Shown here in pieces: positions 25,016 through 32,551 of a stretch of 64,000 nt of DNA (the first letter of the stretch is position 1; each line of letters opens with the position of its first letter). This stretch comes from Prevotella sp. E13-27. GTDB lineage: Bacteria; Bacteroidota; Bacteroidia; Bacteroidales; Bacteroidaceae. The notes beneath the pieces are model-generated. The model saw only the letters and a list, made by a program, of their open reading frames with translations, was not told the DNA's origin and ran no database searches. A program made the position numbers and the translations under genes. The stretch covers positions 930,001 to 994,000 of the forward strand of contig NZ_JALPSC010000001.1 in assembly GCF_023217965.1 (NCBI RefSeq), written 5' to 3'.

Positions 25016-25414
25016 ATGGAAAAGATTATAATGATAATTGAAAAGTCTAAGGATTTCTTTGACGCTTATTCAGACAACTGTGATGGTATCTATGCGGCAG
25101 GCGATAGTATCGAAGCTGTCAAGGCTGACGCTGAAGAAGCAATACGGCTTATCAAAAAAAATCTCCCTGAAGATCGATGGCCTAAACAAATAAAAGGAGA
25201 GTACGAGATAGAGTGGAAATTCGACGTTCCAAGTTTTCTAGAATACTATGGTGAATTTTTATCATTAGCTGGTTTGGAACGAATGACTGGCATCAACCAA
25301 AAACAACTCTCAAACTACCTTCACCATCGTGCCGTCCCACGACAAAAGCAAGCAGACCGAATCATAAACGGCTTGCACCGTTTTGCTCGCGAAATACTGA
25401 GCATAACGCTCTAA
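25016..25414 (+). CDS. hicB: HicB-type antitoxin with HTH
   Basis: 132 residues. The N-terminal half is a degraded-RNase-H-like HicB fold: 'IIEKSKDFFDAYSDNCDGIY', 'AAGDSIEAVKADAEEAI'. The C-terminal half is a helix-turn-helix, 'LAGLERMTGINQKQLSNYLH' with HRAVPRQKQADRI, which should bind the two palindromes at 24704-24750 and repress the operon. It neutralises HicA by direct binding. Confidence 0.88.
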   Translation: MEKIIMIIEKSKDFFDAYSDNCDGIYAAGDSIEAVKADAEEAIRLIKKNLPEDRWPKQIKGEYEIEWKFDVPSFLEYYGEFLSLAGLERMTGINQKQLSNYLHHRAVPRQKQADRIINGLHRFAREILSITL

Positions 25415-25515
25415 TTTGTCGGTTGACTCGTATAAGAATACAATGCAGATATTGGATTTTTGTACTATCACCACCTTAAATTGAGAAAAGTGCTCGATTG
25501 TTCGGCAAAAAATAG

Positions 25516-25523
25516 TATCTTTG
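25516..25523 (+). promoter_or_regulatory. -7 box of the TPR-AraC regulator gene
   Basis: TATCTTTG, 13 bp before the ATG at 25537, so the leader is very short. Confidence 0.55.
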
Positions 25524-25536
25524 CACGAAAATCGCG

Positions 25537-27372
25537 ATGATGAGAGTATTTAGGTATATATTAGGTGTATTAGTTTTAGTTGGCATGGCAGCACTTACTG
25601 CTTGCGAGGGAAAAAACGAACAGTCACAGGACGATATTCCTAAGAAGAAGACGCGCACCCGCGGTGACAGCATAGCTCTTGCCGCCAGGTTCACAGGCGA
25701 CTTCGAGCATTTCCTTGCCGTTACCGACAGCCTTGCCAACAAAGGCGAGCTCTCACCGATACGTGCAGGCGGCTATCGCGGCGTTGCCTATTTCCAGTTG
25801 GGACAAATAGACAAATGTATAGAATGTTTCCGCAAAGTCATCGCTAACGATCCACCAGCAGAAGACTTCTGGGAGTATATACATGCCGGCACGAACCTCG
25901 TGATAATCCTGAACAGCCAGCGTGACTACGACACTGCTATGCGTACCGCCTTGCGCCTCATCGACATGCTTAAGCAGGTGGACAGCCCAGTGCGTGCTGG
26001 TGAGATGCAGACACTATACCTATGTCTTGGCGACACACAGATGATGCTCGAACGCCATGAAGAGGCTAAAGCAAGCTATGACGAGGCATACAAATGGGTG
26101 CTGCAAACACCTAACGACTCCACATGCCGTCCGTTGGCTGCCAGCTTTGAGACACTGGAGAACATCGCCGTGACCCACATAAATCACCACCTTGACGAGG
26201 CTGGCGTGTGGGTTGACCGTATGGACTCGCTTTGCGTCATCTATGAGAAGCAGCCAAAGGCCATCGAACGTGAGAAAAAGGCTTTCCAGGCACTGGTATA
26301 TCTTCACCGTGCACAGGTTTGTCAGATGCGCGGTCAGGAGAAAGACGCCGCCCGCTATTATGCAGAATACATGAAGACCGACTATGGTCAGAGCCTCGAA
26401 GGACGTATCAACGGCTGTGACTATCTGGTGGAAGCACGCCGCTACAATGAGGCTGCCGACAACTACACACAGCTGGACCGCTTTATAAAGGAATGGGGCT
26501 ATGACTATGACCTCGAGACAATAGGCAACAACCTGTTGCCGAAGCTACGCAGCAACTACTATGCCGACCGTAAGGACTCGGCTCTGCGTGTGGCGTTGCA
26601 GATAGCAGAGGTGTATGACTCGGCCCTTATACGCCAGAAACGTAGCGAGTCGGCCGAGCTCGCAACAATCTACGACACCCAGGGAAAGGAACGACAGATA
26701 GCCGAAGAACACGCCCGTAACCGTCTTTTCTCCGCCATCAGCACATCCACTGGCATCCTTGCCTTGCTCATCATGGTCTTCGCCATCTATATGCTCCGCC
26801 AGTGGCGCTTCACGAAAGAGAAGAACCGTATCCTCGCCCAACAGATCACCGAGGCTGTGGAGTACAAGAAGAAATACCGCGAACTGAAACAGAGCCAAGC
26901 CCAGATACTCCCAGAGACGGAGGAGTTTAACCAAGCGGAGGATGGTAATAAAACGGAAGGTATCACCACTCCACTCCCCTCGGAAGAGGCTGGAGGTGGG
27001 TCTGCAGTCATCATCTCCGACATCACCGACCTCAACGACGAGCAGATGTTTCTCTGTCTGCGCGACATTATTGAGAACGAACAGCTGTTCCTACAGTCAG
27101 ACTTCGGACGTCAGACGCTTATCGACCACACCGGACTGTCCAAGGAGCGTATCGGTGCGGCCTTCTCTCAGGGCGGTGAAAACATTTCCTTGCCGCAATA
27201 TATCCGTGAGTTGCGCCTTGACTATGCCATACATCTGATGAACGACCAGCCAGAACTAAACATTGAGATGGTCAGTCAGGCCAGCGGCTTCACCAGTGCC
27301 GACACATTCACCCGCAATTTCCGCGCAAAATATGGCATGACGCCTACTGCCTATAAGCAGACAAAAGCGTAA
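25537..27372 (+). CDS. Membrane-bound TPR sensor with AraC-type HTH
   Basis: 611 residues. Lipoprotein-like or signal start (lipobox LTAC at about 19-22), a TPR-rich periplasmic region (about 45-390), a membrane helix (about 398-420), a coiled coil, and a C-terminal AraC domain ('LIDHTGLSKERIGAAFSQGG', 'QYIRELRLDYAIHLMNDQPE', 'ASGFTSADTFTRNFRAKYGM'). This is the layout of Bacteroidetes one-protein sensor-regulators. A short palindromic element encodes residues TPLPSEEAGGGSA around 476-490, between membrane helix and DNA-binding domain. Its likely target is just downstream: two direct repeats and a strong promoter at 27454-27526, although the target gene itself appears lost. Confidence 0.8.
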   Translation: MMRVFRYILGVLVLVGMAALTACEGKNEQSQDDIPKKKTRTRGDSIALAARFTGDFEHFLAVTDSLANKGELSPIRAGGYRGVAYFQLGQIDKCIECFRKVIANDPPAEDFWEYIHAGTNLVIILNSQRDYDTAMRTALRLIDMLKQVDSPVRAGEMQTLYLCLGDTQMMLERHEEAKASYDEAYKWVLQTPNDSTCRPLAASFETLENIAVTHINHHLDEAGVWVDRMDSLCVIYEKQPKAIEREKKAFQALVYLHRAQVCQMRGQEKDAARYYAEYMKTDYGQSLEGRINGCDYLVEARRYNEAADNYTQLDRFIKEWGYDYDLETIGNNLLPKLRSNYYADRKDSALRVALQIAEVYDSALIRQKRSESAELATIYDTQGKERQIAEEHARNRLFSAISTSTGILALLIMVFAIYMLRQWRFTKEKNRILAQQITEAVEYKKKYRELKQSQAQILPETEEFNQAEDGNKTEGITTPLPSEEAGGGSAVIISDITDLNDEQMFLCLRDIIENEQLFLQSDFGRQTLIDHTGLSKERIGAAFSQGGENISLPQYIRELRLDYAIHLMNDQPELNIEMVSQASGFTSADTFTRNFRAKYGMTPTAYKQTKA

Positions 27373-27453
27373 AATCTTTATTTTTCAACGATTTCATCGA
27401 GAAGTGAGAGGTGAGAAGTGAGAGGTGAGAGGTGAGAGGAAACTCAAATCCAT

Positions 27454-27489
27454 CCGATAGTTTGTCTGAAACCACCCGATAGTTTGTCT
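27454..27489 (+). promoter_or_regulatory. Tandem AraC-type site: CCGATAGTTTGTCT twice
   Basis: Exact copies at 27454-27467 and 27476-27489, offset 22 bp (two helical turns), ending 7 bp before the -33 TTG. Direct repeats at this spacing and position are how AraC-family activators bind. The neighbouring AraC regulator is the obvious candidate. Confidence 0.65.
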
Positions 27490-27495
27490 TTGCTA

Positions 27496-27526
27496 TTGCA
27501 GAGACAATTTTTTTGCTATACTTTTG
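27496..27526 (+). promoter_or_regulatory. Strong promoter with no intact gene
   Basis: TTG at 27496-27498 and TACTTTTG at 27519-27526, 20 bp apart. It is followed by a 225-nt leader with a hairpin and then only a 12-codon remnant. Confidence 0.65.
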
Positions 27527-27678
27527 CACCCAGATTCAAACAGCGGTTGATTAAACTAATTATCTATACATATAATCTATATCTCTATTTTTCTATCCTA
27601 CCTGATACCTAATACCCCTTTTTACCTTTTGACAGCAGCACGTGCTGGAAGATAAGACACAGACTGCAGCCTCAGGTT

Positions 27679-27712
27679 CCAGACAAACTTCCAAAGGAGA
27701 AGTTTGGTCTGG
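27679..27712 (+). repeat. Hairpin in the orphan leader
   Basis: CCAGACAAACTTC (27679-27691) pairs with GAAGTTTGGTCTGG (27699-27712) with one bulge. A second perfect palindrome, CAGCACGTGCTG, lies at 27636-27647. The rest of 27373-27843 shows no gene apart from the remnant noted below. Confidence 0.55.
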
Positions 27713-27751
27713 GACCAAAGGTTAAAAAAGCAACAAACCCCAACAACATAT

Positions 27752-27790
27752 ATGGTAAGACGATTTCAAATTGTATGTTTTTTGGCATAG
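27752..27790 (+). pseudogene. Truncated start of a secreted protein (MVRRFQIVCFLA)
   Basis: After the AraC-type promoter and leader, an ATG opens a 12-codon frame that resembles the first half of a signal peptide and then stops (TAG at 27788-27790), 27 bp before the RAYT promoter. It may be the remaining 5' tip of the regulator's target operon (commonly susC-like), lost when the RAYT gene or other DNA arrived. Confidence 0.3.
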
Positions 27791-27816
27791 ACCCTGTCTA
27801 TGTCATTTTTTATTTA

Positions 27817-27824
27817 TACATTTG
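27817..27824 (+). promoter_or_regulatory. -7 box of the RAYT gene
   Basis: TACATTTG, 19 bp before the ATG at 27844. This excludes the longer frame from 27775 as the start. Confidence 0.5.
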
Positions 27825-27843
27825 CAGACAACAAGAAGAAAAA

Positions 27844-29025
27844 ATGACACAGGAACAGGGAAAACGGAGGGCGGTAGATCCGATGAGACACCACCGCGAG
27901 AACGGTTGGGACTACAAGGGGCGTGCCATCTATCATTTTACGCTACCTGTAGAAGAGCGCTATCCACTGTTTGGAGTGCTGGATGGCGAGAGTGCGGAGA
28001 CGGCCGTCGTGAGGCTCAATGCATTCGGGCGGCGCGTTTGTCAGATGCTTAGCGGGCTGGCGCGTTTTTATGAGAAAAAAGGATTCGCACTGAAGGTGCT
28101 GGCACAGATGGTCATGCCAGACCATGTACACCTGGTGATTCAAGTGTTAGAGCCGCTGCCACAGGGCATCGGGGCTGTGGTTAGAGGGTTTAAAAGCGGG
28201 TGTACCAAGGTTTATAAGGAGGTTTATGGCAGCGGCGAGAACGCCGCTGAAGTGCACGGAGGCGAGAACGCCGCTGAAGTGCACGGAGGCGAGAACGCCG
28301 CTGGAGTGCACGGAAACGAGGATGCCGCCCCCATGCATTTTGCTCGCATTTTTGCGAGCAGAGGTAGTATCTGGCAAGAGGACAAGGCTTATTATCATGA
28401 GCGGATACTGCACGCACCGGGACAGCTACGACGGATGATTGACTATGTGAAGGACAACCCAAGGCGGCTATGGATTAAGAGCCATAACCCCGAGCTTTTC
28501 AGGTTACACAGACGAACGGAAGCGGCGGGACTGCTGTTTACATCAATGGGTAACCATTTCATTCTGGAATGGCCAGACCGTCAGGTGGTGGAGATGTCGC
28601 GAAGTGCTACCGATGAGGAGGTACAGGAACGGCTACGGATGGTGCTGGCGGCAGCGCACAACGGGACGGTGACCTATACAGCGGCGATAAGCGAGGGAGA
28701 GAAACTCATCGCCCGCACCTTGCGCGAGCAGGGTTATCCATTGGTGGTGCTGCTCAACGACGGCTTTCCCAAAGAGGGGTCGCCACACGAACGTTACTAT
28801 AAACCGGGGGGAGTGTATTTCGAGGCATGTTCCAGAGGACAGCTTCTGCTGATGGAACCTACAGAGGAGGCGTTTCGCGACGAAGGTGTCATGGCTGCTG
28901 CGGAAGAATCGCTGCGAAAGAAAGCAGAGGCAAGACACTACAGCTACACGCCCATTCCTCTGACTTCGCAACGCTATCGCTTTATAGCGCTAAATGAGAT
29001 GGGCAAGCGACTGGTCGGGGAGTAA
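27844..29025 (+). CDS. REP-associated tyrosine transposase-like protein (RAYT, Y1_Tnp)
   Basis: 393 residues. The N-terminal domain has 'YKGRAIYHFTLPVEERYPLF' and 'VLAQMVMPDHVHLVIQV'; the HVH motif is the HUH metal site of IS200/REP-type tyrosine transposases. A catalytic tyrosine is likely in 'WQEDKAYYHERIL' or 'RRMIDYVKDNP'. A long C-terminal extension (about 230-393) of unknown role is found in Bacteroidales members. Residues about 131-166 are four copies of a nine-residue unit (GENAAEVHG) encoded by a 27-bp tandem repeat. REP-like hairpin repeats follow directly after the stop, which fits a domesticated transposase that moves such elements. Confidence 0.75.
   Translation: MTQEQGKRRAVDPMRHHRENGWDYKGRAIYHFTLPVEERYPLFGVLDGESAETAVVRLNAFGRRVCQMLSGLARFYEKKGFALKVLAQMVMPDHVHLVIQVLEPLPQGIGAVVRGFKSGCTKVYKEVYGSGENAAEVHGGENAAEVHGGENAAGVHGNEDAAPMHFARIFASRGSIWQEDKAYYHERILHAPGQLRRMIDYVKDNPRRLWIKSHNPELFRLHRRTEAAGLLFTSMGNHFILEWPDRQVVEMSRSATDEEVQERLRMVLAAAHNGTVTYTAAISEGEKLIARTLREQGYPLVVLLNDGFPKEGSPHERYYKPGGVYFEACSRGQLLLMEPTEEAFRDEGVMAAAEESLRKKAEARHYSYTPIPLTSQRYRFIALNEMGKRLVGE
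28234..28314 (+). repeat. 27-bp in-frame tandem repeat in the RAYT gene
   Basis: Three copies (28234-28260, 28261-28287, 28288-28314) of GGCGAGAACGCCGCTGAAGT plus GCACGGA, with one substitution in the third, and a decayed fourth copy to 28341. The trailing TGCACGGAG(G/A)CGAGAA also occurs in the noncoding repeats at 29040-29110. Confidence 0.9.
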
Positions 29026-29028
29026 ATA

Positions 29029-29128
29029 CCGCCACAAAAATGTGGCGGAAATGCACGGAGACAAATTGTGGCGGAAATGCACGGAGACGAGAAGATGGCG
29101 AAAATGCACGGCAAGGGGACGAGAAGCG
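29029..29128 (+). repeat. REP-like hairpin and tandem units after the RAYT gene
   Basis: CCGCCACA-AAAA-TGTGGCGG (29029-29048) is a perfect hairpin right after the stop. It runs into three units of TGTGGCGGAAATGCACGGAG type (starting near 29041, 29067 and 29094). The motif is shared with the coding tandem repeat inside the transposase gene. Confidence 0.7.
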
Positions 29129-29178
29129 CAAAACGCAAGGACACAGATAGAAAGAAAGTGAGAATCTTATAGTTTTAT

Positions 29179-29209
29179 TTTGCTTTGTCGTCACTTAATA
29201 GTATCTTTG
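29179..29209 (+). promoter_or_regulatory. dut promoter
   Basis: TTTG at 29179-29182 (-33) and TATCTTTG at 29202-29209 (-7), about 20 bp apart. Confidence 0.6.
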
Positions 29210-29230
29210 CAAACAATAAATAATCAAGGG

Positions 29231-29302
29231 CAGAATTGCAATAACAAACAGAATTGCAATAACAAACAGAATTATAATAACAAACGAAATTACAATAACA
29301 GT
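29231..29302 (+). repeat. 18-bp tandem repeat in the dut leader
   Basis: Four copies of CAGAATTGCAATAACAAA (29231-29248, 29249-29266, 29267-29284 with changes, 29285-29302 more diverged). They lie in the transcribed leader between promoter and ATG, so copy number could alter translation of dut. Confidence 0.85.
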
Positions 29303-29311
29303 TATAAAGAG

Positions 29312-29746
29312 ATGAAGATTGAAGTAGTGAACCGCGGACATCAGCCGCTACCAACTTATGCCACGGCACAGAGCGCCGGCATGGACCTGAGAGCAAACCT
29401 TGACGAGCCAGTGGTGCTGCAGCCCATGGAGCGCCGACTCATACCGACAGGACTGTACATCGCGCTGCCAGAGGGCTACGAGGCACAGGTGCGCCCACGC
29501 AGCGGACTGGCCCTGAAGCACGGACTGACGGTGCTCAACGCACCAGGAACAATCGATGCCGACTATCGCGGAGAGGTGGGCGTGGTACTGATAAACCTAT
29601 CGCAGGAGCCATTCACCATCAACGACGGCGAACGCATAGCACAGATGGTCATAGCACGCTATGAGCAAGCGGTGTTTGCAGAGGTGGAGGTGCTCAACGA
29701 GACAGAGCGCGGCACCGGCGGATATGGACACACTGGTGTTAAATAA
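29312..29746 (+). CDS. dut: dUTP diphosphatase
   Basis: 144 residues, normal for the trimeric enzyme, from the ATG at 29312 (MKIEVVNRG); the longer frame from 29180 only translates the promoter and tandem repeat. All five dUTPase motifs are present: '[10 protein letters not shown]', '[11 protein letters not shown]', '[17 protein letters not shown]', 'ERIAQMVI' and '[10 protein letters not shown]' (usually GGFGSTG). It hydrolyses dUTP to dUMP and diphosphate, keeping uracil out of DNA. It heads the dut-TPR-DUF4292-envC gene order common in Bacteroidetes. Confidence 0.95.
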   Translation: MKIEVVNRGHQPLPTYATAQSAGMDLRANLDEPVVLQPMERRLIPTGLYIALPEGYEAQVRPRSGLALKHGLTVLNAPGTIDADYRGEVGVVLINLSQEPFTINDGERIAQMVIARYEQAVFAEVEVLNETERGTGGYGHTGVK

Positions 29747-29845
29747 ACGCACAGACGAAACGAGGCGGAGAGAAGAGCCACCTTGTATTATGTGAATTTT
29801 TGCGTTTATTCATAAAAAAATTGTGGATGTTTGAAGAGAAATGAC

Positions 29846-29853
29846 TACTTTTG
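29846..29853 (+). promoter_or_regulatory. -7 box of the TPR/DUF4292 operon
   Basis: TACTTTTG, preceded by an AT-rich stretch. It overlaps the TTG that would otherwise open the longest frame, showing that translation must start further downstream. Confidence 0.6.
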
Positions 29854-29886
29854 CACACAGATTATAATCTTTTAGTAAAAAGAGTC

Positions 29887-31626
29887 TTGAAATTTAAACA
29901 CTCTTACATAGTATTATTGTTGGCAGGCCTGTGTGTTACGATGAATGGCTTTGCCGACAACTACGATGTGAACAGGAGGTACGACACATACTTCCTGGAA
30001 GCGATGACGCAACGGCAGAAAGGAAACCACACCGAGGCTTTCCATCTGTTAGAGCGTTGTCAGCAGCTACGTCCCGACGCATCGGAGGCATACTATTTCC
30101 TTGCACAATATCTGACAGAGATGAAGCAGCAGGACCGTGCCTTCGACTATTTCCGAAAGGCAGCGGCCCTCGACTCCACCAACATCACCTATATGGAGAC
30201 GCTCATGCAGGCGTATATTGGCAAGGAGATGTACAAGGAGGCGACGGTGACGGCAGAGCGAATATATAATGCCGACAAGAGTCGTCAGGAGATGCTGGAG
30301 ATGATCTATAAGCTGGAGCTGCAGCAGCGTAACTTCGAGAAAGCCGTGGAGGTGCTCAACCGCATGGAGGCCATCGACGGAAAGAGTGAGCAGCTGTCGC
30401 TCTCGAAGAGCAGTCTCTACATTCAGCTGGGCGACAACGAGGCAGCCACCAATGAGGTGAAGGCGCTGTCGGAGCAGTATCCTAACGACATGAACTACCG
30501 CACTCTCTATGCCAACACGCTGATGATGGGCGGCGGTGACGATGAAGACCTTGCCAACGAACGACGACAGAAGGCACGAGAGATACTACAGGAGGTGCTG
30601 AAGGAAGAGCCCGACAACTTCCGTGCGCAGACATCGATGCGCACCTACTATATAGGAGAGGAAGACACCCTTCGCGCCGACTCGCTGACCCGCTGCATAC
30701 TGCTTAACCCAAAGACGGCAGTAGAGGACAAGGTGACACTGCTCAGACAGGAGATAGGACGCAGCGAGCAGGACGGTGGTGACAGCACACGCGTGCTGGC
30801 GCTCTTCCACGAGATTCTCTCACAGCCCGAGCCCGAGGCAGACATGGCCGAGTTCTGCGCTGCCTACATGAACCTGAAGAAGATGCCACGCGACAGCGTC
30901 AGCGCCATGCTTGAGCGCACGCTACAGATAGCTCCCGACCACGCCTCGGCACGCCTGCAGCTGGTGCAGTATGCTTGGGACGACGGCGACAAAGAGCGCG
31001 TGATAGAGCTGTGCCGCGCCGCCCGACAGTATAACCCCGACGAGATGGCGTTCTACTACTATCAAGGCATTGCCTACTATCAGCTTGAAGACTACGACCA
31101 CTCGCTGGAGGCCTTCCAGAACGGCATAAGCGTGATAACAGAGGAGAGCAACCCCGCAATAGTGAGCGACTTCTACTCTATCATGGGCGACCTGCTCCAC
31201 CAGAAAGGACGCGAGAAAGAGGCGTTTGCCGCCTATGACTCCTGCTTGCAGTGGAAGGCCGATAACATCGGTTGTCTGAACAACTATGCCTACTACCTCA
31301 GCGAGAAGAACATTCAGCTGGAACGCGCCGAGCATATGAGCCATCAGACAATAATGGCAGAGCCGCGCAACGGCACCTATCTCGACACCTACGCATGGAT
31401 ACTCTTCCGCATGGAACGCTACGAAGAGGCACGCTCATACATAGACCAGGCTGTAGCTAACGACTCGGCACAGAGCAGCGTGATACTCGAGCATGCAGGC
31501 GACATCTATGCCATGTGCGGCGATACAGACAAGGCGCTCGACCACTGGACGAAAGCTCAGCAACTGGACCCTAAGAACAAGTTTTTAAAGAGAAAGATTA
31601 AAAAGAAAAAATATATTAAGCGATGA
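29887..31626 (+). CDS. Exported TPR-repeat protein
   Basis: 579 residues from the TTG at 29887, which gives a clean signal peptide (M)KFKHSYIVLLLAGLCVT and lies 33 bp after the -7 box. The rest is almost wholly tetratricopeptide repeats ('A.YYFLAQYLTEMKQQDRAFD', 'YYYQGIAYYQLEDYDHSLEA', 'GDTDKALDHWTKAQQLDP'). It should be a periplasmic scaffold, perhaps with the following DUF4292 lipoprotein, to which it is coupled by a 4-bp ATGA overlap. Its conserved place beside dut and envC points to an envelope-assembly role; that is inference. Confidence 0.82.
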   Translation: MKFKHSYIVLLLAGLCVTMNGFADNYDVNRRYDTYFLEAMTQRQKGNHTEAFHLLERCQQLRPDASEAYYFLAQYLTEMKQQDRAFDYFRKAAALDSTNITYMETLMQAYIGKEMYKEATVTAERIYNADKSRQEMLEMIYKLELQQRNFEKAVEVLNRMEAIDGKSEQLSLSKSSLYIQLGDNEAATNEVKALSEQYPNDMNYRTLYANTLMMGGGDDEDLANERRQKAREILQEVLKEEPDNFRAQTSMRTYYIGEEDTLRADSLTRCILLNPKTAVEDKVTLLRQEIGRSEQDGGDSTRVLALFHEILSQPEPEADMAEFCAAYMNLKKMPRDSVSAMLERTLQIAPDHASARLQLVQYAWDDGDKERVIELCRAARQYNPDEMAFYYYQGIAYYQLEDYDHSLEAFQNGISVITEESNPAIVSDFYSIMGDLLHQKGREKEAFAAYDSCLQWKADNIGCLNNYAYYLSEKNIQLERAEHMSHQTIMAEPRNGTYLDTYAWILFRMERYEEARSYIDQAVANDSAQSSVILEHAGDIYAMCGDTDKALDHWTKAQQLDPKNKFLKRKIKKKKYIKR

Positions 31627-32483
31627 AGACCCTAAAATCACTGATGATTGCCGTTGCGGCAGTCGCACTGTCACTGACATCATGTAGCACGAAAAAGACA
31701 CAGATGAAGGAAGTGGAGAGCATTATCAACAAGACTGACACGCTGACACAGAATGAGTTCCTGAACCTGGTGAACGTGTCATCTGAACAGAAGACACCGT
31801 ATGTATCGTCGAAGGTGAAGTTCACCCTTGAGGTTGGTCCACAGAAAGTGAACCTCACAGGTAACCTGCGCATGAAGCGCGACGATGTCATAAGACTGCA
31901 GCTCATGGCATTCGGCTTTGTAGAGGCAGGACGCATGGAGTTTACGAAGGACTATGTGCTTATTGTTGACCGCATAAACAAGCAATACATGAAGGCTCCA
32001 TACAAGTATATCGACTTCCTGCGCAACAGCGGCATTAACTTCTACACGCTGCAGGCACTCTTCTGGAACGAGCTGTTCATTCCCGGACAGGAGGACGTGA
32101 AGACCAACGACCTGTCAAACTTCACCACTGACATGGGTGGCGACGAGGCCGTCATCTACCTCGAGCGCGGAAAGATAAACTACAGTTGGCTGGCGAACCA
32201 GAAGACTGGTCGAATAAAGATGACGAACATCATGTACCGTGATCCTTACGAAGGCAACTCACAGCTCAACTGGAACTATGATGCCTATGGCTCACTGGAC
32301 GGAAAGCCGTTCCCAAGCGACATGATCGTGACGCTCACCACACCAAAGAAGGAGGTGAAGATGAGCATCAAGCTGAACTACATGGGCTCTGACAGAAACT
32401 GGGAGCCACGCACAAGTGTGTCGGCAAACTACCATGAGGTGACTGCCGACGAGCTGCTGAAGAGGGTGATGTCGAGCCTATAA
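31623..32483 (+). CDS. DUF4292 lipoprotein
   Basis: 286 residues. Lipobox LTSC at about residues 18-21. The body ('SSKVKFTLEVGPQKVNLTGN', 'VIRLQLMAFGFVEAGRMEFT', 'PFPSDMIVTL') is DUF4292, a predicted beta-rich outer-membrane lipoprotein family somewhat like LolB. It overlaps the TPR gene by 4 bp and precedes the envC-like gene, so it probably works in the same envelope process. Confidence 0.85.
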   Translation: MKTLKSLMIAVAAVALSLTSCSTKKTQMKEVESIINKTDTLTQNEFLNLVNVSSEQKTPYVSSKVKFTLEVGPQKVNLTGNLRMKRDDVIRLQLMAFGFVEAGRMEFTKDYVLIVDRINKQYMKAPYKYIDFLRNSGINFYTLQALFWNELFIPGQEDVKTNDLSNFTTDMGGDEAVIYLERGKINYSWLANQKTGRIKMTNIMYRDPYEGNSQLNWNYDAYGSLDGKPFPSDMIVTLTTPKKEVKMSIKLNYMGSDRNWEPRTSVSANYHEVTADELLKRVMSSL

Positions 32484-32551
32484 AGTGAAGAGTGAAGAAG
32501 GTTTAACTCGACGGCCCGAAGGGGAAAGTCAATTTGCTACCGCTAATTAAG

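Noticed and set aside
27771..27843. Upstream extension of the RAYT gene (MFFGIDPVYV...)
   Set aside because: It would place the start upstream of the -7 box at 27817-27824.
29231..29302. Possible CRISPR or iteron array upstream of dut
   Set aside because: Contiguous 18-bp AT-rich copies without spacers and no replication gene nearby.
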